Positions 42,277-50,194 of a stretch of 64,000 nt of DNA are shown one piece after another; positions within the stretch are counted from its first letter, which is position 1, and each line of letters begins with the position of its first letter. This DNA comes from Algoriphagus hitonicola. Its GTDB lineage: Bacteria > Bacteroidota > Bacteroidia > Cytophagales > Cyclobacteriaceae. The notes beneath the pieces were generated by a model, which was not told the DNA's origin, made no database searches, and worked only from the letters and a program-made list of their open reading frames with translations. The translations under genes were made by a program, and so were the position numbers. The stretch is from the NCBI RefSeq assembly GCF_900113375.1, contig NZ_FOPC01000006.1, positions 93,459-157,458 of the forward strand, written 5' to 3'.

Positions 42277-43490
42277 TGGAATTTTTTGACTTCAGGAGCA
42301 GCTGCTGATGTAGAAAACTCAGTACTCAGGCGTTCTGCATATTGATCCAATAGATGCCGAACCCGCTTCCGGTCTTTGGACTGGACAATTAATCCAGCAT
42401 GATATGCTAAAGGAACTCTGAAAAATATCTCCGGATCATCAAAACTTCTTAAATCAGGGTTTTGAGTATGGGAAAGCGTAAGTACGATCCCTCCATAATT
42501 TTTGCTTGATTTTGGAGCCTTGTATTCGGTTCCTTTTGCGATTGCATCCTCGATTTTGGCCCATTCAGCCCAAAGATTGACTCCTGTAGCTGCTTCGACC
42601 ATTTCAGCAAGATGTGCCCCTCCGACACGGGAAGAAGTTTCTAAAAAATAAATTTCACCATCTTCTCGGCATTTGATGAATTCGGTATGTGTGGCGCCGG
42701 ATTTCATTCCAAATGCTTTCATGATGTCATTGTTCATTTTTTTTATCGCTTTCTCATCCTCTGATCCATACGCTACGGTCGCTGAGCGAAAAATTCCCCC
42801 GCCCTGAGAAATCTCCATGGGAGTAGTGAGGTATTGGGATACGGAAAGGAAGATGTTTTTGCCGCCAAGAATCAATCCATCGGCGTGGTAAACGTCACCC
42901 GGTTTGAACTGCTCTACTAAGTAATAAAGTCTGTTTTCTCCTAAAGAATGAATATTTTCCCAAAGTTCCTCCTTGGTGTGTACTTTGATAATTCCATGTG
43001 CGGAAGCTTCGGATCGGGGTTTTAAAACCCAAGGAGCCGAGATATGATCGGCAAACTGATTGATATCCTCATCATTGAAGAGCGGAGAGAAAGCCGGAAC
43101 TTTCAAACCGGCATCTTGTGCTTTGATGCGCATGGCAAGTTTGTCCCGGAAATACCGACCGGTGGATTGTCCCATTCCTGCAATTCGTAGATTTTCGCGG
43201 AGAAAAGTGGCTTTTTCTACATCATAATCGTCCAAGGCAATGATGGAATCAATTTTATGCTCTTTCATCAATCCTCCTACACCCTGAAGTAAAATATTCA
43301 GGTCCCAGTCCAAATCCTGTCCAGGCATGAAAAAGAGTTCATCGATGGATTCAAAAGCCCAAGGACTTTCTTTGAGCTTTTCTGAAGTCACCAAAAAAAC
43401 CCGATTTCCTTGCTTTTTCAATGCCTGGAGAAAAGCATTTCCCTTAAAATAATTAGAAATACAGAGAAAAGTTTTGGAAGATTCGCTCAT
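42273..43490 (-). CDS. ATP-grasp domain protein
   Basis: A 405-residue protein from ATG 43490. The ATP-grasp fold is seen in WVLKPRSEASAHGIIKV (nucleotide lysine and loop), YLVEQFKPGDVYHADGL (hinge) and IYFLETSSRVGGAHLAEMVEAATGVNL (metal-binding Glu/Asn-like and Arg). It ligates a carboxylate to an amine or similar using ATP; the substrate is unknown. It lies 2 bases after the leucyl aminopeptidase stop, so a link to peptide or amino-acid metabolism is plausible. Confidence 0.82.
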   Translation of the reverse strand: MSESSKTFLCISNYFKGNAFLQALKKQGNRVFLVTSEKLKESPWAFESIDELFFMPGQDLDWDLNILLQGVGGLMKEHKIDSIIALDDYDVEKATFLRENLRIAGMGQSTGRYFRDKLAMRIKAQDAGLKVPAFSPLFNDEDINQFADHISAPWVLKPRSEASAHGIIKVHTKEELWENIHSLGENRLYYLVEQFKPGDVYHADGLILGGKNIFLSVSQYLTTPMEISQGGGIFRSATVAYGSEDEKAIKKMNNDIMKAFGMKSGATHTEFIKCREDGEIYFLETSSRVGGAHLAEMVEAATGVNLWAEWAKIEDAIAKGTEYKAPKSSKNYGGIVLTLSHTQNPDLRSFDDPEIFFRVPLAYHAGLIVQSKDRKRVRHLLDQYAERLSTEFSTSAAAPEVKKFH

Positions 43491-43492
43491 GA

Positions 43493-44914
43493 TCAAAGTT
43501 GATTTTCGATGAATTTAAGCAATAAATGAACACCGTAAGCAGTTCCTGATTTGCTTTTTGAAAATTCCCCGTCTCCAAAAGCTACCCCTGCAATATCGAG
43601 ATGAGCCCAGGAAGGATGTTCATGAATAAATGCCTGGAGAAATTTGGCAGCGGTAATAGCACCAGCAATGGGTTTTCCATGGAAATTACGGATATCGGCA
43701 ATCTCACTGTCCATTTCTTTGCCATAGACATCCCAAATTGGAAGGGGCCAGGCTTTTTCATCGATCAGCATCCCCAGTTTTTGGATTTCTTGGGAAAGCT
43801 GTTCATCATTGGAAAATAAGGCGGCTGACTCATAACCAAAGGTCCCTACGGCACTACCTGTTAGGGTAGCAAAATCGAGCAGTGTATCCACTTGATAATT
43901 CTTCACTAAATAAGAAAGTCCATCCGCTAAAATCAACCTTCCTTCTGCGTCAGTATCGACTATTTCTATGCTGAGTCCAGCGTGACTACCGATGACTTCT
44001 GAGGGCAAGTAGGCATTTTTGTCAATGGCGTTTTCGACTGAGGGAACGATAGTCGTCAAATTGATCGGCAGTCCAAGCTCACCGATCAGCTGGGTAGCAG
44101 CCAAAACCGTGGCAGCTCCTCCCATATCGGATTTCATGTAATGCATGCCTTGGGTTTTGACATTGAGTCCACCGGTATCGAAAGTCACTCCTTTACCCAC
44201 TAATCCGATATGCTTTTTTGCTTGGGGATGACGATATTCTATGACAATGAATTTTGGCGGCTTGGCGGAACCCCGACTTACGGCTAAAAATGCTTCCAAA
44301 CCCAGCTCTTTAGCCATTTTTTGATCGTAAATCGTCACGTTTACTTGGGGAATTCGGGCTAAGCTTGCTGCCCAATCGGCCAGAAATTCTGGAGTGACTT
44401 TATTAGGCGGAAGATCGACCAGTGAAAACGCTTCGATTTTTGCCTTTCCGATTTTCTGAGCCCGATCCAGTGAATTTTCTAAATTCTTGGCTGTTGACAA
44501 TACAGCGATTTCTAGATTCTCGAAGTTCTTTTTCCGTTCTTTTTTATAAAAATCCAACTGGTAATTCCCCAGCATCAATCCGGTGACGGCAGCTTCTACG
44601 ACAGCAGAATCAAAAGTCTTATAAAAATCCAGATGAATGGAATTTTCGACCAATTCATGGTTTTTGGCAATTACTCTGCGAAAACTCGTTTCGATGGTCT
44701 TGTATTCTGGATCAGTTCCCAAGCCTAGTAGTAGCAGGAGTTTTCCCTCCCGTTCGAATACAAGGGTACTATCTTTTTTTGCGGAAAAGACCCGCGAACT
44801 GATCGAGAAATCAGATAGTTTTTCGGCGAGGATTTCATTTCTAAGGTTTTCTGTCACCGGAATGACCGTTAACATACCTTTATTTATCTTCGATTCTTTG
44901 GTGCTAAAATTCAT
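43493..44914 (-). CDS. Leucyl aminopeptidase (M17)
   Basis: A 473-residue M17 di-metal aminopeptidase that removes N-terminal residues from peptides in the cytosol. The metal/catalytic segments are VGKGVTFDTGGLNVKTQGMHY..KSDMGGA and the family signature VDTDAEGRLILADGL. The N-terminal domain (1-170) is divergent, as usual. It lies 6 bases after the esterase gene and 2 bases before the ATP-grasp gene; the three form one minus-strand unit. Confidence 0.93.
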   Translation of the reverse strand: MNFSTKESKINKGMLTVIPVTENLRNEILAEKLSDFSISSRVFSAKKDSTLVFEREGKLLLLLGLGTDPEYKTIETSFRRVIAKNHELVENSIHLDFYKTFDSAVVEAAVTGLMLGNYQLDFYKKERKKNFENLEIAVLSTAKNLENSLDRAQKIGKAKIEAFSLVDLPPNKVTPEFLADWAASLARIPQVNVTIYDQKMAKELGLEAFLAVSRGSAKPPKFIVIEYRHPQAKKHIGLVGKGVTFDTGGLNVKTQGMHYMKSDMGGAATVLAATQLIGELGLPINLTTIVPSVENAIDKNAYLPSEVIGSHAGLSIEIVDTDAEGRLILADGLSYLVKNYQVDTLLDFATLTGSAVGTFGYESAALFSNDEQLSQEIQKLGMLIDEKAWPLPIWDVYGKEMDSEIADIRNFHGKPIAGAITAAKFLQAFIHEHPSWAHLDIAGVAFGDGEFSKSKSGTAYGVHLLLKFIENQL

Positions 44915-44920
44915 AGATTT

Positions 44921-46036
44921 TTATTCAGGTTTATCACTAAAAAACAGCCATTCGATGGCTTTTGGAAACTCATCACTCCAATAGACTTCATTATGTTTTC
45001 CTTGCTCATTTATAGAAAGTCGGATTTTCATTATTCCCTGCAAGCTTTCGCGTTTGAGGAGTCGGTTTCTTAATTTGCTGACATGCTTGACCATGGTTTC
45101 GCTTTCATCTCCACCGGCATAGAGATAAAGGCGGGTTTCTTGGGGCTCGAAGAAATCCAAAAAGCTCAGTTTGATTTTCGGAATTACCCAAAGTGAAGGA
45201 GAAAATACCATCAGTTTGCCAAATACTTCTGGATAAATCAAACCCGAAAAAATACTGACCAATCCTCCCATAGAGCTTCCACCGATTCCGGTAAATTCCC
45301 GCTCGGGTTTGGTTCTGAAAGTTTGATCGACAAAAGGTTTAAGCGTATCGGTAATGAAGCGGATGTATTTTTTGCCATGACCGACGCCCAAAATCGTCCG
45401 GCCAAAATTGTATTCTTGGATCCGTTCGGATTCGGCATGCTCGATGGCAATAATGATGATTTTGCCGATTCCGTAGTCAGACATGACGGCTAATTTTTTG
45501 TCTATTTGCCAGTTGAAGGCTGATTTCTCATTGAAAAGATTTTGGGCATCATGGAGATATAAAACCGGATAGTTTTGATCCGATGTTTCATAATCATGCG
45601 GAAGTAGTGCCCAGATCTTGCGGGTTTTGTTGAGTTGGGGAATTTCAAATTCCTCCGAGATTAAATGGATTTTTGGGAGCTGACTGGGGCGATAGGGGAG
45701 CCAGTTTTTTCGCCATTTGGCTACTTTTTCGATTCGGGTAATTTGGTCATCTTTCCAGTGTCGATTGGGGGTTTTGTTGCCATAGCGGTCGATTTCCACT
45801 TCGGACCAGTCTCCTTTGGTGAATTTGTAAATGAGCTCACCTTGGAATTTTTCATCAGAGGGGAAAGTAAACTCGTATTTGCCTTCAGCGATTTTATTCA
45901 TCTGAAAACGGCTGTCCTGTGTGGCCCAATCGTTGAAATTGCCTGAAATATAGACTGGTCGATGATCATCCTGCGGGGTTTGAAGGATGATTTTTCGAGA
46001 AGTTTGGGATTTAATAGGAGATTCTTGGAGTTTCAT
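44921..46036 (-). CDS. Fes/EstD-type esterase with N-terminal CBM48-like domain
   Basis: A 371-residue cytosolic alpha/beta hydrolase from ATG 46036. Residues 20-100 form an E-set/CBM48-like domain (PVYISGNFNDWATQDSRF). The esterase domain (130-371) has the nucleophile elbow GIGGSSMGGLVS, DAQNLFNE, and a C-terminal His (GKHNEVYW). It resembles enterochelin-esterase and S-formylglutathione-type proteins; no siderophore genes are near, so the substrate is open. Confidence 0.83.
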   Translation of the reverse strand: MKLQESPIKSQTSRKIILQTPQDDHRPVYISGNFNDWATQDSRFQMNKIAEGKYEFTFPSDEKFQGELIYKFTKGDWSEVEIDRYGNKTPNRHWKDDQITRIEKVAKWRKNWLPYRPSQLPKIHLISEEFEIPQLNKTRKIWALLPHDYETSDQNYPVLYLHDAQNLFNEKSAFNWQIDKKLAVMSDYGIGKIIIIAIEHAESERIQEYNFGRTILGVGHGKKYIRFITDTLKPFVDQTFRTKPEREFTGIGGSSMGGLVSIFSGLIYPEVFGKLMVFSPSLWVIPKIKLSFLDFFEPQETRLYLYAGGDESETMVKHVSKLRNRLLKRESLQGIMKIRLSINEQGKHNEVYWSDEFPKAIEWLFFSDKPE

Positions 46037-46104
46037 AATCGATGTCCGTGGTTTGTACAAACCAGGAATTACAAAAATAGCCTTTTGCCAATCAAGAATG
46101 AAAC

Positions 46105-47829
46105 CTATACTTTTTCGAATGGTCTGAAACGGATTTCTTCAGGATAGGGAAAGGCATGAATCAACTCTCCCTGCTGGATTTTTTGTTGGATTTTTGACCA
46201 ATGCTTTGGATCAAACAAATCCTGATGGTAAGTGATAAAGTGGTCTTTGAGATCTGCTCGGCCGATCATCCAGCGTTTGAAGTCCTCAGGAAATACATCG
46301 TTTTTGGCGATTTCGTACCATGGTTCGGAAGCGTAAATTTGCTCGTAGTTTTCAGGCTTGGGTTTGATCCGAAAATTCATATCCGTCAAAAATTCGATCT
46401 CATCGTAATCGTAGAAAATCACTCTTTTCTGTCGGGTCAGACCAAAATTCTTGGTCATCATGTCTCCAGGGAAAATATTGGCTTGGGCAAGCTGTAAAAT
46501 GGATCGACCGTAGTCCTCCACTACAAATTTGCCCTCCTCAGTACTACAATTTTCCAAATAGATATTAAGAGGTTCCATTTTCCGCTCGGTGTAGAGGTGC
46601 TTGATGATCAATTCATCTCCTTGAATTTGAAGAAGGGAATTGACGGTGTTTCTAAGCTCTTTAATCAGTTCTGGGTGAACTCTATCGATCGGGATCCGGA
46701 AATACTCAAATTCATGCGTATCGGCCATTCGCCCGACCCGATCATGAAGCGATACCAGTTTGTACTTGTCTCTCACCTCTTGTCGAGTCATACTTTTTGG
46801 AGGCTCAAAGTGGTCTTTGATTAATTTAAAGACCACATTTAGAGAAGGCAAGGTAAATACGGTCATTACCATGCCTTTGATTCCCGGTGCTATGACAAAT
46901 TGATCGGTGCTTTGCTGCAAATGGAGCAGGAAATCGCGGTAAAAAAGAGTCTTGCCGTGCTTGTTGAATCCAATGGCGTTGTAGAGTTCATGCGTTTTTT
47001 TGTGTGGGATAACCGAACTCAGAAAGCCCACGATTTGCGAAGGAACTTTGGCCTCGACCATAAAATAGGATCGGGTAAAACTGAAAAGTGTACTCATCAT
47101 ATTCGGATCGAATATCAAAGTATCCACAAAAATCCCTTTGGGACCATGAAGAATAGGAATGATAAAGGGCATCCATTTATTTCCGATGTAGGTTCTTCCG
47201 ATGAGATAGGCAGCTTTGTTTCTATAAAAGACTGACTTCAAAAGCTCAGTGGTTGTCTCTGGTCCAGGTTGATATCGGGTGAGAATTACCTCTTTGACAC
47301 TGTTTATCAAGAATTCGACATCGGCTTCTCTATCCATAAATGGCGCTCCAAATTCATAGTCATCCAAGATAGATCGAATGATTTTTTCTAAGCCTAGAAA
47401 ACCAGGATAGGAATTAACCAGATGACTGTTTTCGTAAATGGTGCATTCGCTGTATCCCTCCATCAAATACATCAGCTCTGGATCTGCAGACATCCCTGGA
47501 AAGGCTTTTCGGATGATGGAATTAAAAAATGTCTCGGCTAGTTCGATATCATTCCGATCTGATATGAGCTTTTGGTATTCATTTCGGATTTTGAGCCAGA
47601 TCATTCGATTTGCGGCATCGGAACCTAGCATTTCTGAAAATTCCCTCACCAATTGGAAAAGAAGGTCTTTGTACAATCGCAATCGCTGACGATGGTTGAG
47701 CTGCATGGATACCCAATCCCTGCCTTTAAAATAAACCGGAGCAAGTCGAGTCAGGGTGTCAAACGTATGGATATAGCTTAAAAATCCGTTGTAGATTTTT
47801 TCTGCTAAGGGAATGGCTCGATGTGGCAT
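46105..47829 (-). CDS. aceK: Isocitrate dehydrogenase kinase/phosphatase
   Basis: A 574-residue protein, close to the length of E. coli AceK. Diagnostic blocks include KGRDWVSMQLNHRQRL at the N-terminus, the nucleotide region NVVFKLIKDHFEPPKSMTRQEV, and the catalytic NIFPGDMMTKNFGLTR with YDYDEIEFL. It phosphorylates and dephosphorylates isocitrate dehydrogenase to divert carbon through the glyoxylate shunt. In enterobacteria aceK is in aceBAK; here neither aceA nor aceB is adjacent. A 68-bp gap separates it from the esterase gene. Confidence 0.93.
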   Translation of the reverse strand: MPHRAIPLAEKIYNGFLSYIHTFDTLTRLAPVYFKGRDWVSMQLNHRQRLRLYKDLLFQLVREFSEMLGSDAANRMIWLKIRNEYQKLISDRNDIELAETFFNSIIRKAFPGMSADPELMYLMEGYSECTIYENSHLVNSYPGFLGLEKIIRSILDDYEFGAPFMDREADVEFLINSVKEVILTRYQPGPETTTELLKSVFYRNKAAYLIGRTYIGNKWMPFIIPILHGPKGIFVDTLIFDPNMMSTLFSFTRSYFMVEAKVPSQIVGFLSSVIPHKKTHELYNAIGFNKHGKTLFYRDFLLHLQQSTDQFVIAPGIKGMVMTVFTLPSLNVVFKLIKDHFEPPKSMTRQEVRDKYKLVSLHDRVGRMADTHEFEYFRIPIDRVHPELIKELRNTVNSLLQIQGDELIIKHLYTERKMEPLNIYLENCSTEEGKFVVEDYGRSILQLAQANIFPGDMMTKNFGLTRQKRVIFYDYDEIEFLTDMNFRIKPKPENYEQIYASEPWYEIAKNDVFPEDFKRWMIGRADLKDHFITYHQDLFDPKHWSKIQQKIQQGELIHAFPYPEEIRFRPFEKV

Positions 47830-47857
47830 GAGGTAAATTTAGGGGATTGCAGTAGGC

Positions 47858-47884
47858 TTGACCAAAGTGGTTAAAGATATTTTG
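47858..47884 (+). promoter_or_regulatory. Candidate promoter TTG-N17-TATTTTG
   Basis: TTG at 47858-47860 and TATTTTG at 47878-47884. It points into the 500-base gene-free stretch and would start a transcript at the base of a strong hairpin. It overlaps the aceK upstream region on the other strand. Confidence 0.35.
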
Positions 47885-47892
47885 TGAAAATG

Positions 47893-47928
47893 CGGGAATT
47901 TTATGCAGACGATTGCATAAAATTTCCG
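47893..47928. repeat. 14-bp inverted repeat
   Basis: Arms CGGGAATTTTATGC and GCATAAAATTTCCG pair over 14 bp with one wobble around an 8-base loop. It could be the 5' hairpin of an RNA or an operator for aceK, whose start is 64 bp away. Confidence 0.6.
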
Positions 47929-48102
47929 TCAATTGGAAAGAAAAAATCTGAAATTTTTTTTCGAAAACCTTGAAGTTAAATAAGCTTGATTTTGAACGAT
48001 TTACAGCAAAAATCTATCGGAAAATAAAATTTTGAAAATCTTTCGCAATCGATTGTTTGGAGTATATAAAAACATTTTCTACTTTTCGAAGGTATTCATG
48101 AA

Positions 48103-48133
48103 TTGAATATCTACAATAGGTTTAATAGGTTTG
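48103..48133 (+). promoter_or_regulatory. Candidate promoter TTG-N20-TAGGTTTG
   Basis: TTG at 48103-48105 and a perfect TAnnTTTG element at 48126-48133. The -7 element lies in the second copy of the tandem AATAGGTTT repeat, and the start point would fall right at the terminator hairpin at 48142, so the transcript would open with a terminator. Confidence 0.35.
48115..48132 (+). repeat. Tandem 9-mer AATAGGTTT x2
   Basis: Two exact head-to-tail copies, 48115-48123 and 48124-48132, immediately before the terminator at 48142. Confidence 0.55.
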
Positions 48134-48141
48134 AGAGCAGG

Positions 48142-48172
48142 AAAAGGTCGGATTCATAGTCCGGCCTTTTTT
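48142..48172 (+). terminator. Intrinsic terminator with no annotated gene upstream
   Basis: AAAAGGTCGGA/TCCGGCCTTTT stem with one wobble, 7-base loop and T6 run on the plus strand. The only plus-strand gene upstream ends at 42276, so it must serve an unannotated transcript or act as a 5' attenuator. Confidence 0.75.
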
Positions 48173-48305
48173 GATTTTTGGGATGAAATTTTCCGATTCG
48201 ATTAAATCCTTGGTTTAGATGCTGGATTTTTTGGGAATTTGATGAAGATTCTGGATTTGTATGAATAAAATCCATAGTCGAACGGCATTTTTTAGAGCTC
48301 GGAAT

Positions 48306-48313
48306 TAATTTTG
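48306..48313 (+). promoter_or_regulatory. Candidate -7 element TAATTTTG
   Basis: Perfect TAnnTTTG, 13 bases before ATG 48327; no -33 TTG at proper spacing. Confidence 0.35.
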
Positions 48314-48326
48314 CTTTAACCTAATC

Positions 48327-48731
48327 ATGAATGAAATTCCAGACATCAAGACCAAACCAAAGGTCAAAATTGACGAACAACTTCTTCGAAAATCGAAAGT
48401 CCAGATCGAAACTGAAAAGCAAGTCGTAGTTCATATCCGACTTCAAGTCGATGAACTTCCCAGTTTAATTCGAATTTGGCCCAATACTTTTTTGATTTGT
48501 GGCAATACAAATTCAAAATCCAAGCTACTGAACGCAGACCGGATTAGTTTCGCTCCGATGTGGACTCAAATTGACAAAAAAACTTACCGCTTTACCCTGA
48601 TTTTCGAAGGCCTTCCCAAGGACTGTACATTTTTTGATTTGGTCGAGGAACTCGACACCCTCGATCGATTTGAATATTATGGGATTGCACGAAACCAAAG
48701 TGATATTTACCATCTTGATCTTATCCCATGA
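48327..48731 (+). CDS. Hypothetical protein
   Basis: A 134-residue soluble protein without signal peptide or recognised motif. The first 30 residues are Lys/Glu/Ile-rich; the remainder alternates strands and helices (VVVHIRLQVDELPSLIRIWPNTFLI, YRFTLIFEGLPKDCTFFDLVEELD). It is likely real because a -7 element and ATG are well placed and the codon use matches neighbours. Function unknown. Confidence 0.62.
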   Translation: MNEIPDIKTKPKVKIDEQLLRKSKVQIETEKQVVVHIRLQVDELPSLIRIWPNTFLICGNTNSKSKLLNADRISFAPMWTQIDKKTYRFTLIFEGLPKDCTFFDLVEELDTLDRFEYYGIARNQSDIYHLDLIP

Positions 48732-48798
48732 GGAAAATTTTTTTAGGCTTTTGTCTAGGTATTGCCTCAAATCTTGATCGAACTTCAAGTCCAAGCCC

Positions 48799-48827
48799 TT
48801 GTTTTTTGTGTTGAATGTCCTAGTTTG
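48799..48827 (+). promoter_or_regulatory. Bacteroidota-type promoter TTG-N19-TAGTTTG
   Basis: TTG at 48799-48801, TAGTTTG at 48821-48827, 20 bases before ATG 48848. It would drive the lipoprotein, nudL-type and DUF819 genes. Confidence 0.5.
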
Positions 48828-48847
48828 GTCTTTCTTTTCCCACCATC

Positions 48848-49513
48848 ATGAAAAATAAGCAGCTTCTTTCCTTTTTTATTTTGGCTTGGTTCGGCCTTTT
48901 TTCCTGCACTGGCAATTCCTCTGATGAAGAGCAGCAATCTACGGATGAGGTGTCAGATGAAGGTACTGATTTCATTAATCGACTTGATGTGGCTTTGGCT
49001 GAAAAAGAAAAATGGACAACTCATTGGTCGGAATATTTGGGAGGTTTTTCGGCTATTGATTTTGAATTGGCCAGTGAAGATTCTCTCGACCAATATGAAA
49101 TGCCCGAGAAAAACCCTATCGGTGATGACGATCCATTGGCCCCCTATCAGATTCCTCATCCCGGAGGAAACGGCGTGGTGGATATTTATTCCTATAAAAT
49201 AGAAACCCAGGATGATGAAGGAAACCCTTACCTCAATCCCGACTCGGAGGTGGTTTGGTACAAAGCCGATGGCATGAAAAAGCGTCTTCTATTTATAGGA
49301 CCTTCTGGGCTTTTTGAGGAAGCGATGTGGTTAAATGAGAATGAGCTGTTGATCATGGGTTTTTTTCAGGAAGAAGCCGGCGCCCGCCCTATGATTTGGT
49401 TATTGGATATGGAAACTTTGCGGATGCGGCAGTACAGTTTGGATGAGGCTTCCGATTCCTATCCGGTCAATTCCTATTTGGATTTAAAGATCAAACCGCT
49501 TTCCCTGGATTGA
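48848..49513 (+). CDS. Hypothetical lipoprotein
   Basis: A 221-residue protein with a lipoprotein signal (FGLFSC, lipidated Cys20) followed by an acidic Ser/Glu/Asp linker (21-42). The folded part has repeated beta-like segments (VVDIYSYKIETQDDEGNPYLNPDSEVVWYK, ELLIMGFFQEEAGARPMIWLLDMETLRM). No family recognised. It is followed one base later by the Nudix gene, so the two are cotranscribed. Confidence 0.75.
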   Translation: MKNKQLLSFFILAWFGLFSCTGNSSDEEQQSTDEVSDEGTDFINRLDVALAEKEKWTTHWSEYLGGFSAIDFELASEDSLDQYEMPEKNPIGDDDPLAPYQIPHPGGNGVVDIYSYKIETQDDEGNPYLNPDSEVVWYKADGMKKRLLFIGPSGLFEEAMWLNENELLIMGFFQEEAGARPMIWLLDMETLRMRQYSLDEASDSYPVNSYLDLKIKPLSLD

Positions 49514-49514
49514 T

Positions 49515-50153
49515 ATGCGTTTTGAAGAGGCTTTACAGCGGATCAAGGACGGGATAGAAAAGCCCCTTCCCGGGAAAGAGGCACATTTGAAAATGTCACC
49601 CCTGCCTGTGGATGCTAAGAGATTTGATCCCAAAATCCCCCTGTCTCATCGAAGAAGCGCCGTTTTAATTATGCTTTATCCCCAAGGGAAAGATGCGTTT
49701 TTCCCTTTGATTAAACGGCCTGTTTATCGAGGGGCGCATAGCGGTCAGATTGCTTTGCCTGGAGGCAAAATGGAAGCCACCGATTCTGACATCGTCTTTA
49801 CCGCTCTGCGGGAAGCAGAAGAGGAAGTAGCAATCAATCCCAATAAGGTAACTGTCCTTGGAAAACTTAGCAATCTCTATATACCGACCAGCAATTTTCT
49901 GGTAACTCCAATTCTTGGATTCTCAGAAGAAATACCTGATTTCATTCCAGAAGTGCGAGAAGTGCAGCGAATACTTCCTACCGCTTTGAAATCGCTCTTT
50001 GAAGAGCCGGTCAGGCAGCGTACTCAACTCAGGATCAGTCCAAGTCTGGAACTGGATACTCCCTTTTTTGAAATTGATCAGGAAATGGTTTGGGGAGCCA
50101 CGGCAATGATTTTATCCGAATTTTTAGAATTGCTTCAAGGTAAAGAAGAATAG
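49515..50153 (+). CDS. CoA pyrophosphatase-type Nudix hydrolase (NudL/YeaB-like)
   Basis: A 212-residue Nudix protein. The UPF0035/CoA signature precedes the box (LIKRPVYRGAHSGQIALPGGK). The Nudix box reads GGKMEATDSDIVFTALREAEEEVAI: REAEEE is intact, while the first Glu is Asp and the last Gly is Ala. It should cleave CoA or related dinucleotides into 4'-phosphopantetheine and ADP derivatives. ATG 49515 follows the lipoprotein stop by one base. Confidence 0.87.
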   Translation: MRFEEALQRIKDGIEKPLPGKEAHLKMSPLPVDAKRFDPKIPLSHRRSAVLIMLYPQGKDAFFPLIKRPVYRGAHSGQIALPGGKMEATDSDIVFTALREAEEEVAINPNKVTVLGKLSNLYIPTSNFLVTPILGFSEEIPDFIPEVREVQRILPTALKSLFEEPVRQRTQLRISPSLELDTPFFEIDQEMVWGATAMILSEFLELLQGKEE

Positions 50154-50194
50154 TCATTTGATCTTTTTTTGGTATTGTTGCAAAGCGAAAAAAA

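Larger units (their letters stand above)
47890..48172 (+). ncRNA. Candidate small RNA locus (unassigned)
   Basis: The stretch between aceK and the gene at 48327 has no convincing CDS. It holds, in order, a promoter-like pair (47858-47884), a 14-bp hairpin (47893-47928), an A/T-rich section, a 9-mer tandem repeat (48115-48132) and a rho-independent terminator (48142-48172), all on the plus strand. That fits an RNA of about 280 nt. I do not recognise a known class (tmRNA, RNase P, 6S, SRP). A 27-codon ATG frame at 47890 is not persuasive. From 48173 to 48326 I see only a possible promoter for the next gene. Confidence 0.35.

Noticed and set aside
47890..47973. 27-codon ORF starting inside the candidate small RNA
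   Set aside because: Composition looks random and the frame overlaps the hairpin; not enough to call a gene.
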